This document shows positions 33,235 to 41,668 of a stretch of DNA of 64,000 bases, piece by piece. Source of the stretch: Prosthecodimorpha staleyi (GTDB taxonomy: Bacteria > Pseudomonadota > Alphaproteobacteria > Rhizobiales > Ancalomicrobiaceae). Position numbers and translations under genes: made by a program. A model generated the notes under the pieces. That model did not search any database and was not told the DNA's origin. It saw only the letters and a list, made by a program, of their open reading frames with translations. The stretch covers positions 62,001-126,000 of the forward strand of contig NZ_JAHHZF010000005.1 in NCBI RefSeq assembly GCF_018729455.1, written 5' to 3'. Within the stretch, counting starts at the first letter, position 1. Each line of letters starts with the position of its first letter.

Positions 33235-34398
33235 ATGAAGATCGATGCTGCCATCGTCGGGATCGGCGCCTCGCCGTTTGGCCGCTTCCTGCCCGAAAGC
33301 CAGCTCGGTCTGATGGCCAAGGCCTTCAAGGCGGCGCTGGCCGATGCGGGCCTCGAGCGCTCCGACATCGACGGGCTTTCGACCCATATGGGTTCGCCGC
33401 TTGGGGTCGATTACGACCGCGTCGCCGAGGCCTTCGGGCTCGACATCCGATACGTCAACCAATCCTGGCTGCACGGCCGCTTCGTCACCAACGCGCTGCA
33501 GCATGCGGCGCTGGCCGTCTCCGCCGGGCTCGCCGACGTGGTCGCCTGCGTCACCGGGATCAGCTTCACCCGCGAGCGGGATCTTCTCGGCGGCCCGGGC
33601 GACATGGAGGGCATGCGCGAGGAGGGCGGCACCCATGGCGAGGCGCCGACCTACGGGCTGACCGCCCCGGCCGGCGGCGCGGCCCTGTCGATGCAGCGCT
33701 ACATGCATCTCTATGGCGGGACGAGCGAGAAGCTCGCCGCCGTGCCGATGCAGATCCGGCAGCATGCGCTGCTCAATCCGGACGCCTTCATGAAGGAGCC
33801 GCTGACGCTGGAGAAGCATCAGGCGGCCCGCATGGTGGTCGACCCGCTGCGCCTCTACGACTGCTGCCTGATGACCGACGGCGCCGTCGTCCTTCTGGTG
33901 ACCACCACCGAGCGGGCGCGCGACCTGAAGCAGAAGCCCGTGCGCATCGCCAGCATGCAGGGCATCCGCTCGGGCCGGAACGAATTCATCTTCGCCCCGC
34001 CCGGTCTCGGCATCAACCAGCAGCCGGTCTCCGACATCCGCGCCCGGCCGGTCGACCAGGAGATCTATGCCCGTTCGGGCATCGACCGCGGCGCCGTCAA
34101 GGGCCTCTACACCTACGACGCCTTCGCGCCGCTGCCGCTCTTCGTGCTCGAGCGCTTCGGCTTCTGCGGCGCCGGCGAAGCCCTCGATTTCGTCCAGGGC
34201 GGCACGATCGGGCCTGGCGGCAAGTTGCCGCTCAACACCCATGGCGGGCTTCTGTCGGAAGCCCATGTCGCCGGCTGGAACCATCTGCGCGAGATGGTCC
34301 GTCAGCTGCGCGGCGAGGCCGGCCCGCGCCAGATCCCCGGCGCGGATGTCCTGCAATGGGCGACCTGCTGGGGCGATTCCGTCCTTCTGGCGGCGTAA
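33235..34398 (+). CDS. Second thiolase-superfamily protein lacking the nucleophile cysteine
   Basis: 387-residue paralog of the protein at 30617. It begins MKIDAAIVGIGASPFGRFLPES and has LADAGLERSDIDGLSTHMG. The cysteine position again reads LHGRF (about 79-83), and the C-terminal block is NTHGGLLSEAHVAGWNHLREM, with His in place of the Tyr of the first copy. The shared pattern argues for common non-thiolase chemistry with different substrates. It is followed by its own DUF35 gene after a hairpin. Confidence 0.8.
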   Translation: MKIDAAIVGIGASPFGRFLPESQLGLMAKAFKAALADAGLERSDIDGLSTHMGSPLGVDYDRVAEAFGLDIRYVNQSWLHGRFVTNALQHAALAVSAGLADVVACVTGISFTRERDLLGGPGDMEGMREEGGTHGEAPTYGLTAPAGGAALSMQRYMHLYGGTSEKLAAVPMQIRQHALLNPDAFMKEPLTLEKHQAARMVVDPLRLYDCCLMTDGAVVLLVTTTERARDLKQKPVRIASMQGIRSGRNEFIFAPPGLGINQQPVSDIRARPVDQEIYARSGIDRGAVKGLYTYDAFAPLPLFVLERFGFCGAGEALDFVQGGTIGPGGKLPLNTHGGLLSEAHVAGWNHLREMVRQLRGEAGPRQIPGADVLQWATCWGDSVLLAA

Positions 34399-34428
34399 CG
34401 ACCGCGCGGCGCCGCACCGGCGCCCCTC

Positions 34429-34452
34429 GGGCTCCCGCTTCGCCGGGAGCCC
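34429..34452 (+). terminator. Hairpin between second thiolase-like gene and its DUF35 partner
   Basis: A 9-bp perfect stem GGGCTCCCG/CGGGAGCCC with loop CTTCGC, followed by TTCTC. The T run is weak, so it could give partial termination or mRNA stabilisation rather than separate the two genes fully. Confidence 0.4.
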
Positions 34453-34508
34453 TTCTCGATCGATCCGTCCGGGTCCGGCCGACCCGCACGAGGCCCTGGA
34501 GGCACCCC

Positions 34509-34943
34509 ATGACGGCCCCATTGAATCCATCCGCGCCGCCCGCCCATGCCAAGCCGCGGCCGCGCATGAGCCCGGACAGCAAGCCCTTCTGGGACGGCTG
34601 CCGGCGCCACGAATTGCTGCTGCCGACCTGTGAGGACTGCGGCCGCGCCCATCTGCCGCCGGGACCGGTCTGCCCCTTCTGCTTCTCCGACCGCCTCGCC
34701 TGGAAGAAGGCCTCCGGCCGCGGCCGCATCTCCACCTTCGTGGTTGTCCACAAGGAATGGTTCCCGGCCTTCAAGCCGGACCTGCCCTACAATGTCGTCC
34801 AGGTGGAACTGGAGGAAGGCCCGCGGCTGACCGCCAATCTGGTCGGCCATGGCGGTCGCAAGCCGGTCATCGGCGAGGCGGTCCGCGTGGTCTTCGACAC
34901 CGTCGACGACAGCCTGACCATGCCGCGCTTCGAGCCGGCCTGA
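34509..34943 (+). CDS. Zn-ribbon/OB-fold (DUF35) partner protein, second copy
   Basis: 144-residue protein with the same architecture as the one at 31747: zinc ribbon CEDCGRAHLPPGPVCPFCFS near residue 41, then an OB fold with FVVVHKEWFPAF and LPYNVVQVELEEGP. It is 110 bp downstream of the second thiolase-like gene, looser than the 4-bp overlap of the first pair. It likely partners that protein. Confidence 0.87.
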   Translation: MTAPLNPSAPPAHAKPRPRMSPDSKPFWDGCRRHELLLPTCEDCGRAHLPPGPVCPFCFSDRLAWKKASGRGRISTFVVVHKEWFPAFKPDLPYNVVQVELEEGPRLTANLVGHGGRKPVIGEAVRVVFDTVDDSLTMPRFEPA

Positions 34944-35132
34944 CCTGCCCGGCGTCCGCCCGGTCCCACCGCCCCCCTCGCCCGCTTCCCGACACCGCAT
35001 CCGCTCTGCGCGGCGAACGGGACGCCGGCGGCGGCTCGGCCGGCGGGCGACCCGGTCGGGCCGCCCGCCCCTCACGAAAGGACGGACTGCGCCCAGAACG
35101 ACGAACCGCCGCCGAGACCGTCGACGCCGGCT

Positions 35133-35888
35133 TCAACCGCGGCCGATATAGGGCATCTTGGTCGCCATGATGGTCATGAACTGGACGTTGGCGCTGAGCG
35201 GCAGGCCGGCCATGTGCAGGACGGCGTCGGCGACCAGCTGGGCGTCCATGGTCGGCTCGGGAGCGAGCGTGCCGTTGGCCTGGGGCACGCCCTTCGAGAT
35301 GGCGGTCGTCATGTCGGACGCGGCGTTGCCGATGTCGATCTGGCCGCAGGCGATATCGTAGGGCCGGCCGTCGAGCGAGATGGAGCGGGTCAGGCCGGTG
35401 ACGGCGTGCTTGGAGGCCGTGTAGGCGACCGAACCGGGGCGCGGCACATGGGCCGAGATAGAGCCGTTGTTGATGATCCGGCCGCCCTGCGGCACCTGCC
35501 GGCGCATCAGGTTGAAGGCGCTGCGCGCGACCAGGAAGACGCCGTGGACGTTTACGTCGATGACGCGCTTCCAGTCCTCCCAGGCCGTGTCGCCGACCGG
35601 GGTCGAGATCAGGCCGACGCCGGCATTGTTGAAGACCACGTCGAGGCGGCCGAACCGGGCTTCGATGGCGGCGAACAGGCCGTCGACCGCTGCCGGGTCG
35701 GAGACATCGCAAGGCGCGACCAGGACGCGCTCGGCCGGCGCCCCGGATTCGTCGGCGGCCGCCTGCAGTTCGGCGGCGCGACGGCCGACCAGAACCACCG
35801 CATAGCCGGCCGCCAGGAACGTGATCGCGGTCTTCCGGCCGATCCCGGAACTGGCGCCGGTGATCAGCGCGACGCGAATATCGGACAT
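35133..35888 (-). CDS. Short-chain dehydrogenase/reductase
   Basis: 251-residue classical SDR. The cofactor motif is TGASSGIG near 10-17, NNAG is at about 86, and the catalytic Ser-Tyr-Lys appears as NGSISAHVP, then Y and K in YTASKHAVTGL. The ATG at 35888 sits five bases after GGAGG; a longer in-frame start is ignored. It points away from the TPR gene and toward the DUF35 gene. Substrate not evident, though a role with the neighbouring acyl-CoA genes is plausible. Confidence 0.9.
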   Translation of the reverse strand: MSDIRVALITGASSGIGRKTAITFLAAGYAVVLVGRRAAELQAAADESGAPAERVLVAPCDVSDPAAVDGLFAAIEARFGRLDVVFNNAGVGLISTPVGDTAWEDWKRVIDVNVHGVFLVARSAFNLMRRQVPQGGRIINNGSISAHVPRPGSVAYTASKHAVTGLTRSISLDGRPYDIACGQIDIGNAASDMTTAISKGVPQANGTLAPEPTMDAQLVADAVLHMAGLPLSANVQFMTIMATKMPYIGRG

Positions 35889-36050
35889 TTTTTCCTCCCA
35901 AACCTCGGACAATTAGGGGCGCGACCATGTCATGTTTTCGCCGCCCCGTCAGCCTCCCGAATGCCGGCCCGCCATGCCGTCGGAGACGGCCCGACCCGCG
36001 CCGCAATGGCCTGGCCCGGCAGGATTTCGGGGAATGGCACCCGATGTCGG

Positions 36051-36078
36051 CTGACCTTCACCATCTACATGCTATAGT
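36051..36078 (+). promoter_or_regulatory. Promoter candidate of the TPR gene
   Basis: CTGACC and TATAGT are separated by 16 bases, a fair sigma-70-type promoter. The predicted transcript would begin near 36085. This rules out a TTG start at 36078, which lies inside the -10 box, and supports GTG at 36114. Confidence 0.45.
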
Positions 36079-36113
36079 TGCGCCCTGGCCCGAACCTGTA
36101 CGGAGTTGCCGGC

Positions 36114-37985
36114 GTGACCCCTCGAAATCCCGTCGCCGCCGATCCGGCCGGAGCGGCCCCTCGCCGCGCGCCATGTGGCTGGAGCGCCCTGCCCGATCTT
36201 GCCCTTCGGCGGGTTCGAATCATCGCGCTTTTCGCGGGCCTGCTGCTCGGCCTGGACAGCGCGCCGGTTCGCGCCGACCCCTGGCAGGATTGCCTCAACG
36301 GCAAAACCGACATGGTCGAGGCGAGTTGCACCGCGGCGATCCGGCTCGGGCGCCATCCCAAGAGCCAATTGGCGGCCGCCTACGAGACGAGAGGCCTTTC
36401 GAGGATGGTCTCCGGCCGGAACGACGATGCGATCGCGGACTTCACGAAGGCGCTCGCACTCGACCCGCGAAGGGGCTCCGCCCTTCACAATCGAGCCTTC
36501 GCCCATGCTGCCGCGGGTCGAAACGACCTGGCCGAAAAAGACGCCTCGGCGCTGATTGCGCTCGATCCGGGCGAGGCGTCCTCATACACATTGCGCGGCG
36601 TCCTATACAATCAGAACGGCGATCAAATCCGCAGCCTTGAAGATCTGAATTATGCCATCAAACTTGATCCCAAGGAATGGTTTGCCTATTCGTATCGAAG
36701 CCAGGTCTACGCCTTGCAAAAAGAATTCAGGAAGGCGCTAGAGGACATCACCAAGTCCATAGAACTTGAACCCGACTACCCATGGAGTTACTGGGATCGC
36801 GCCGTCGTTTTGAACAGCAGACCGATGAATTTCTTCGACGGAATCGTATACCTATCCGACGTCGAGAAGTTCATCGGCTTCGTGCCGGACTTTGCGCCAG
36901 CCCGTGTCCTGCTCGGGCTGCATTTTGCGAGATCGAATCGTCCCGAGCGTGCCATTGAGACGCTCTCCAAAGCTCTTGAAATCTATAATCAAACAGCCGA
37001 CGAGAAATACCATAAACCGATCATCCAAACCTACAAGGGCACTCTGATCAGTCGGATCTTCAATGCCCATGAAAACAACAAGACAATCGCAGCAGCCTAC
37101 AAATTGCGCGGCCTGTTGTTTCAGAAGCAGAAAAAGCTCAATGAATCCGTTCAGGATTTCAACGCCGCGGCCGCGATCGCTCCCGCCGATACCGGCATCT
37201 TCCTGAATCGAGCAAGAAGTCTCTCTGAACTCAAGAACTTCCCGGCGGCACTTGCGGACCTGAACATCGCGATCGCCAACGGCCCGCCGTCGGCAGAGGC
37301 CTACTTCCTGCGCGGCATGGCGCTGCGGGCCGTCGGTTCGACCACCGAATCCATCGCTGACTTCTCGAAAGCCATCGAACTGAAACCCAACGACGCCTTG
37401 GCGTTCAACAATCGGGCGATCTCACGCATGAACCTCGGCGATCGCGACGCGGCACTGGCGGACTTCCAGCGCGCGATCGATATCGACCCGGCCTTCGCGG
37501 CTCCGCGGCGGAACAAGGGCAAACTCCTCTTCGACCGCGGCGACAACGAACAGGCGCTGGCCGAATATTCCGAGTTCATCCGGCTGCAGCCGAAATATGC
37601 CCCCGCCTACGCCACGCGGGCGAACCTCTACGATAGGCTAGGACAGGCGGATCGGGCCCTCGACGATTATCGGACGATGGTCCGGCTGCGGTCGGCGGAG
37701 CTGATCCTCAAGTCCGACGATGCGTCCGCCCTGAACGATCGCAGTTGGGCCAATTCCCATCTCGGCCGGCCCGACCTCGCCCTGGAGGATATCGAACGCG
37801 CCCTGACCATCCGGCCGCGCGATGGGTCGCTGCTCGACACGCGCGGCTACGCGCTCTTGAAACTCGGTCGCATCGAGGAGGCGATCGCGGATTTCAAGGC
37901 CGCGATCGAGATCAAGCCGGCGGACCCAGAACTGAAAGCCCATCTCGCCGAGGCGGAAGCCGCGCTGCGCGCCGCCAAGCCGTAG
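36114..37985 (+). CDS. Secreted tetratricopeptide-repeat protein
   Basis: 623-residue protein made almost wholly of TPR units of about 34 residues. Examples are RGLSRMVSGRNDDAIADFTKA, RGMALRAVGSTTESIADFSKA and the last LLDTRGYALLKLGRIEEAIADF. A hydrophobic stretch IIALFAGLLLGLD ending APVRADP suggests a signal peptide. GTG 36114 is chosen because CGGAG lies eight bases upstream and the promoter overlaps the earlier TTG. The stretch 36590-37230 is visibly AT-richer, with codons such as AAA, AAT and ATA that neighbours avoid, hinting at transfer. TPR proteins scaffold complexes; no partner is evident. Confidence 0.85.
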   Translation: MTPRNPVAADPAGAAPRRAPCGWSALPDLALRRVRIIALFAGLLLGLDSAPVRADPWQDCLNGKTDMVEASCTAAIRLGRHPKSQLAAAYETRGLSRMVSGRNDDAIADFTKALALDPRRGSALHNRAFAHAAAGRNDLAEKDASALIALDPGEASSYTLRGVLYNQNGDQIRSLEDLNYAIKLDPKEWFAYSYRSQVYALQKEFRKALEDITKSIELEPDYPWSYWDRAVVLNSRPMNFFDGIVYLSDVEKFIGFVPDFAPARVLLGLHFARSNRPERAIETLSKALEIYNQTADEKYHKPIIQTYKGTLISRIFNAHENNKTIAAAYKLRGLLFQKQKKLNESVQDFNAAAAIAPADTGIFLNRARSLSELKNFPAALADLNIAIANGPPSAEAYFLRGMALRAVGSTTESIADFSKAIELKPNDALAFNNRAISRMNLGDRDAALADFQRAIDIDPAFAAPRRNKGKLLFDRGDNEQALAEYSEFIRLQPKYAPAYATRANLYDRLGQADRALDDYRTMVRLRSAELILKSDDASALNDRSWANSHLGRPDLALEDIERALTIRPRDGSLLDTRGYALLKLGRIEEAIADFKAAIEIKPADPELKAHLAEAEAALRAAKP

Positions 37986-38070
37986 CACCAGAGCGCCGTC
38001 CGAGGCTCGATTCCGGCAGACGGCCACCGCGATCCCGGCCCAAGTCCGATGGCGACCGGCCGGGCCGACC

Positions 38071-38418
38071 CTACTGGGCGGCGATCAGGATGAACTCGAC
38101 CAGGATGTTCGGGTCGGCCATCTCGACCACGCCGGCGGCGCGGGCCGGGCAGGCGTTGCGGTCGATCCACTGGTCCCAGACGGCGTTGACGGCGTCGTAG
38201 TCCTGCATGCTCTTCAGCCAGATGGTGGCCGAGAGGACCTTGGACCGGTCGCTGCCGAGCTCGGCGAGGATCCGGTCGACCCGGGCAAGCGCCTGGGCGG
38301 CCTGCTCGGCGGCGCCGCAGGTCCAGTCGTCGCCGACCTGGCCGGCGAAGTAGATCGTGCCCTGGTGGACGACGGCGCGGCTGCGCCGCCCGTTCTGGTC
38401 GATCCGCGTGATGGTCAT
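38071..38418 (-). CDS. RidA family reactive-intermediate deaminase
   Basis: 115-residue Rid protein (YjgF/YER057c/UK114 fold). It starts MTITRIDQNGRRSRAVVHQGTIYFAGQV and contains LARVDRILAELGSDRSKVLSATIWLKSMQDYDAVNAVWDQW. The late ArgxxxEM-type segment reads CPARAAGVVEMADPNILVEF, the arginine being the catalytic one of RidA. Such proteins hydrolyse enamines and imines released by amino-acid enzymes. It is 124 bp downstream of the GntR gene and likely co-transcribed with it, opposite the amino-acid oxidase operon. Confidence 0.88.
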   Translation of the reverse strand: MTITRIDQNGRRSRAVVHQGTIYFAGQVGDDWTCGAAEQAAQALARVDRILAELGSDRSKVLSATIWLKSMQDYDAVNAVWDQWIDRNACPARAAGVVEMADPNILVEFILIAAQ

Positions 38419-38542
38419 GGTGGGGGCGAATCCCGTTTTGGGCGCGGCATGCAGGGTGTCGGGCATCCCGCAGGCGGCGCGGTGGCCGTGAGGCCGGAGA
38501 GCGGAGCCGACGCGCAGCGCTGCGGCCGGCACCGGCAACGCG

Positions 38543-39373
38543 TCAGGCATCGTCTGTGTCGGAGCGCGATCGGAACCGGGCCGCCTGCGCGGACTGCTCG
38601 GCACGAACCCAGGCGGCGTCCAGATGATCGATCAGAAGCCGCTTCAGAAGTTGTCCGTCGCGCGCCTCCAGGGCGTCGATGATCGCCGCGTGCTGGGCGC
38701 TGACCGAGGACCAGTCGCTCTGCCGCATGATGCCGAGGAAGCGGATGCGGTGCAGGCGCAGGTTCAGCGTCTTGTGCAGTTCGATCAGGGTATCGTTGCG
38801 GGTCGCCCGCGCGATGCGCAGGTGGAAGGCCTGATTCTCACGGAAATAACCGATCCGGTCGCCCTCCGCGCGCGCCGCAATCATGCGCTCCTGATACCCG
38901 CGCAGCGCCAGCACGTCCGCGTCGTCGCGGTTTTCGCAGGCCATCTCGCCGGCAAGGCCTTCGAGCGTGGCGTAGACCCGCAGCATGTTCTTGATCTCGG
39001 CCGGCGACGGGTCGGCGACCAGGGTCCGCTTGTTCGGATAGACCCGGACGAGCCCCTCCAACGCGAGAATCTTCAGCGCCTCGCGCAGGGGCGTGCGCGA
39101 GACGCCGAGTTCGTCCGACAGCGTCTGCTCGACGATCCGCTCACCCGGCTTGATCATGTCGTGGATGATCAGGTCGCGAAGCTGGCTGGCGATGCGCCGG
39201 GGCAGCGGCTGGGGATCGAGCGCGGCGGCCACGGGGGCCGCACGATCCGGGCGCGGCTCGGACGCTGCGCCAGCGGCAACCGGGACGGCAGCAGCCGGGA
39301 TGGCGGCGGGTGCCGCCTCGATGACGGCCTTTGGCATGTCGGGACTGCGGGTCACGCGTCGATCCACCTTCAT
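38543..39373 (-). CDS. GntR family transcriptional regulator, FadR/FCD subfamily
   Basis: 276-residue regulator. After an Ala/Pro-rich N-terminal extension of about 50 residues, the winged helix reads IASQLRDLIIHDMIKPGERIVEQTLSDELGVSRTPLREALKILALEGLV. The helical FCD sensor domain follows, with metal-site histidines in NQAFHLRIARATRN and AQHAAIIDAL. It is divergent from the TRAP/oxidase operon, and a GntR-like half-symmetric site lies 43 bp upstream of its start. It probably controls that operon and itself, as local repressors of this family do. FCD ligands are usually small carboxylates. Confidence 0.9.
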   Translation of the reverse strand: MKVDRRVTRSPDMPKAVIEAAPAAIPAAAVPVAAGAASEPRPDRAAPVAAALDPQPLPRRIASQLRDLIIHDMIKPGERIVEQTLSDELGVSRTPLREALKILALEGLVRVYPNKRTLVADPSPAEIKNMLRVYATLEGLAGEMACENRDDADVLALRGYQERMIAARAEGDRIGYFRENQAFHLRIARATRNDTLIELHKTLNLRLHRIRFLGIMRQSDWSSVSAQHAAIIDALEARDGQLLKRLLIDHLDAAWVRAEQSAQAARFRSRSDTDDA

Positions 39374-39415
39374 CGACCCGGCATGTGCCGGGCAATCGAC
39401 ATGTAACCGGGTTTC

Positions 39416-39431
39416 GCATTGTATTCAACTG
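39416..39431. promoter_or_regulatory. GntR-type operator candidate, regulator side
   Basis: The core TTGTATTCAA resembles the GntR/FadR palindrome TTGTATACAA. It lies 43 bp before the regulator gene and matches the second site at 39654 in 12 of 16 positions. Between the two sites is an AT-rich patch (39530-39548) that probably contains promoter elements. Confidence 0.5.
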
Positions 39432-39653
39432 GGTAATTCCTCGATCGAGTCGGGCACCCGCCCACGGCGTGCCAATCGGCGGGCACTGCCGGAAACGCCG
39501 TGCCAATGACCGCTCGACGATTGGCATTTTATATCTTTATCAAATGGATAGAGGCCCACGACCGAGGCGCCGGCGCGCCGTCCGGGGTGGTTCGACTGCC
39601 GATCTTTCGGGCAACCGTCCCCGCGGTCCATATTGCCAAGCCTCCATGATTGT

Positions 39654-39669
39654 GCACTGTATCCAATTC
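39654..39669. promoter_or_regulatory. GntR-type operator candidate, operon side
   Basis: The core CTGTATCCAA, with GCA before it as in the first copy, lies 71 bp upstream of the TRAP permease start. Its position suits repression of the eight-gene operon by the divergent GntR protein. Confidence 0.5.
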
Positions 39670-39739
39670 ATGGCCGGCGCACGGGGCCGAAAGGCGGAGC
39701 CAGGGCCTTCGCACGGTCGCCGGTGATGAGGGGGTCGGT

Positions 39740-41668
39740 ATGAGAAGTCGTGTCGCCGGCATTCCGGGCAAGCTGCTCGGCGCCTGGGTCCTGTTTGCGG
39801 TCTTTCTGCATCTCTACTGGGCCGGGACCGGCTATCCGGAGCCGCTCGCCCTCGCCGCGATGCACTTGGCGTTGTTCGTGCCGCCGGTCTTCCTGCTGTT
39901 CCCGGCCACCGAGCGTTCGCCGAAGACCAAGCCGAGCCTCTTCGACTACGCGCTCGCGGTCGCGGCGCTGGTCCCCAACATCTACATCTACCTGAATCAG
40001 GCCGAGCTCTACGAACGGACGATGTTCATCGATCCCGTGTCGCCGCTGCAGCTCGCGCTCGGCACCGCCATGACGGTCACGGTGGTCGAGGCGACCCGCC
40101 GCTCGATCTCGGTGACGCTGGCCGGCCTGGTGGTGGTGGTGATCGCCTACATGCTGCTCGGTCATCTTCTGCCGGGCGCCTGGAACTATCGGCAGCTGTC
40201 CTTCGCGCACGTGACCGAGATCACCTATCTGTCGATCGGCAGCGGGCTCTACGGGCCGCTCACGGTGATGAGCGCGACCATCGTCGCGGTGTTCCTGATC
40301 TTTGGGTCCCTGATGCAGGGCAGCGGCATGAGCCGGCTGTTCGGCAATTTCGGCGCGATCACCGGCGGCCGCTTCACCGGCGGGCCGGCCAAGGTGGCGG
40401 TGATCAGTTCGGGCCTGTTCGGCATGATGAGCGGCTCGTCGGTCGCCAATGTCGTGGTGACCGGCTCGATCACCATCCCGATGATGAAGCGGCTCGGCTT
40501 CCGCCCGGTCTTCGCCGCCGGCCTGGAGGCCGCGGCCAGCGTCGGAGGACCGCTGGTGCCGCCGGTCATGGGCGCAGCAGCCTTCATCATGTCGGAGATG
40601 ATTGCAGTCCCCTATTCGGAGATCATCAAGGCGGCAGCGCTCGGGGCGGTGCTTTACTACGTCAACCTGCTCGCCGTGGTCCATTTCGAAGCCAAGAAGC
40701 TCGGCATCGGCGCGATCCCGAAGGCGCACCTGCCGAGCTTGCGCGACATCGGCCGCGACCTGCACCTGCTGGTCCCGCTGGCGACGCTGGTCACGCTGAT
40801 GATGCTGCGCTTCTCGCCCTATCTGGCCGCCTATTGGGCGACCATCACGACCGTCGTCATCGCCGCGTTGCGTCCGCATACCCGCATGGGCGTGCTGCGC
40901 GTGCTGCAGCACCTGCGCGACGGCGGCTACCTGATCGCAATGATCGTGGTCGCCGTCACCTCGGCCGGCATCATCACGGCCGCATTGTCGAGCACGGGCG
41001 TGCTGCTCGCCTTCACGGGCATGATCAAGAGCCTCGGCGGGCAGTCCCTGCTCTTGCTCTCGATCCTGATCGCCAGCACCTGCCTGTTGATCGGCGTCGG
41101 CATTCCGACCACGCCGGCCTATATCATCACGGCCGCGATCGGCGCGCCGATCGTCGCCGAACTCGGCGTGCCCCTGCTCGCCGCCCATCTCTTCATCTTC
41201 TATTTCGCGGTTCTGGCCGATGCCTCGCCGCCGGTCGCCCCGGTCGCCGATGCGGCAGCGACGATCGCCGGCGCCCCGGCCGTCACGACCGGCTTCTATG
41301 CCTGCCGCTTCGCCCTCGGCGGCTTCGTCGGCGGGCTCGCCTATGTGTTCGAGCCGGGCCTGATCCTGCGCGGCAGCTGGCTCGACATCGCCGCCACCCT
41401 GACGGCGCTCGGGTGCGGGCTCGTGCTGATCGCCGCCGGCCTCGCCGGCTACGCCTGGGCACGGCTGTCGATCCTGAGCCGGCTCGCGCTGGTCTCGGCC
41501 GGCTGCGTCTGCTGCCTCGCCTACCGGTGGCCGGTCATCGAGCGGGCCGCCCTGGGGCTCCTCGCGATCGCCATCCTGATCCTGCTCGGCCGTCTGATGG
41601 AGGCGCGCGGGCTGACCACACCCCTGCGGCCGGCCGAGCCCGTCGTCCTCGAAGGAGAAAGACCATGA
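39740..41668 (+). CDS. TRAP transporter fused permease (DctQ-DctM type, TAXI system)
   Basis: 642-residue membrane protein. The first about 170 residues carry four helices of the small-permease type and continue into the DctM-like domain: LTVMSATIVAVFLIFGSLMQGSG, the FTGGPAKVAVISSGLFGMMSGSSVANVV block, ASVGGPLVPPVMGAAAFIM and VLADASPPVAPVADAAATIAG. This is the standard fused TRAP permease that works with TAXI binding proteins, one of which closes the same operon. ATG 39740 is preceded by GAGGGGG. Extra C-terminal helices run to about residue 620. Confidence 0.92.
   Translation: MRSRVAGIPGKLLGAWVLFAVFLHLYWAGTGYPEPLALAAMHLALFVPPVFLLFPATERSPKTKPSLFDYALAVAALVPNIYIYLNQAELYERTMFIDPVSPLQLALGTAMTVTVVEATRRSISVTLAGLVVVVIAYMLLGHLLPGAWNYRQLSFAHVTEITYLSIGSGLYGPLTVMSATIVAVFLIFGSLMQGSGMSRLFGNFGAITGGRFTGGPAKVAVISSGLFGMMSGSSVANVVVTGSITIPMMKRLGFRPVFAAGLEAAASVGGPLVPPVMGAAAFIMSEMIAVPYSEIIKAAALGAVLYYVNLLAVVHFEAKKLGIGAIPKAHLPSLRDIGRDLHLLVPLATLVTLMMLRFSPYLAAYWATITTVVIAALRPHTRMGVLRVLQHLRDGGYLIAMIVVAVTSAGIITAALSSTGVLLAFTGMIKSLGGQSLLLLSILIASTCLLIGVGIPTTPAYIITAAIGAPIVAELGVPLLAAHLFIFYFAVLADASPPVAPVADAAATIAGAPAVTTGFYACRFALGGFVGGLAYVFEPGLILRGSWLDIAATLTALGCGLVLIAAGLAGYAWARLSILSRLALVSAGCVCCLAYRWPVIERAALGLLAIAILILLGRLMEARGLTTPLRPAEPVVLEGERP

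Noticed and set aside
30617-34398. Acetyl-CoA acetyltransferase calls for the two thiolase-fold genes
   Set aside because: The nucleophile cysteine and the GHPxGATG motif are missing in both, so ordinary thiolase activity is not supported.
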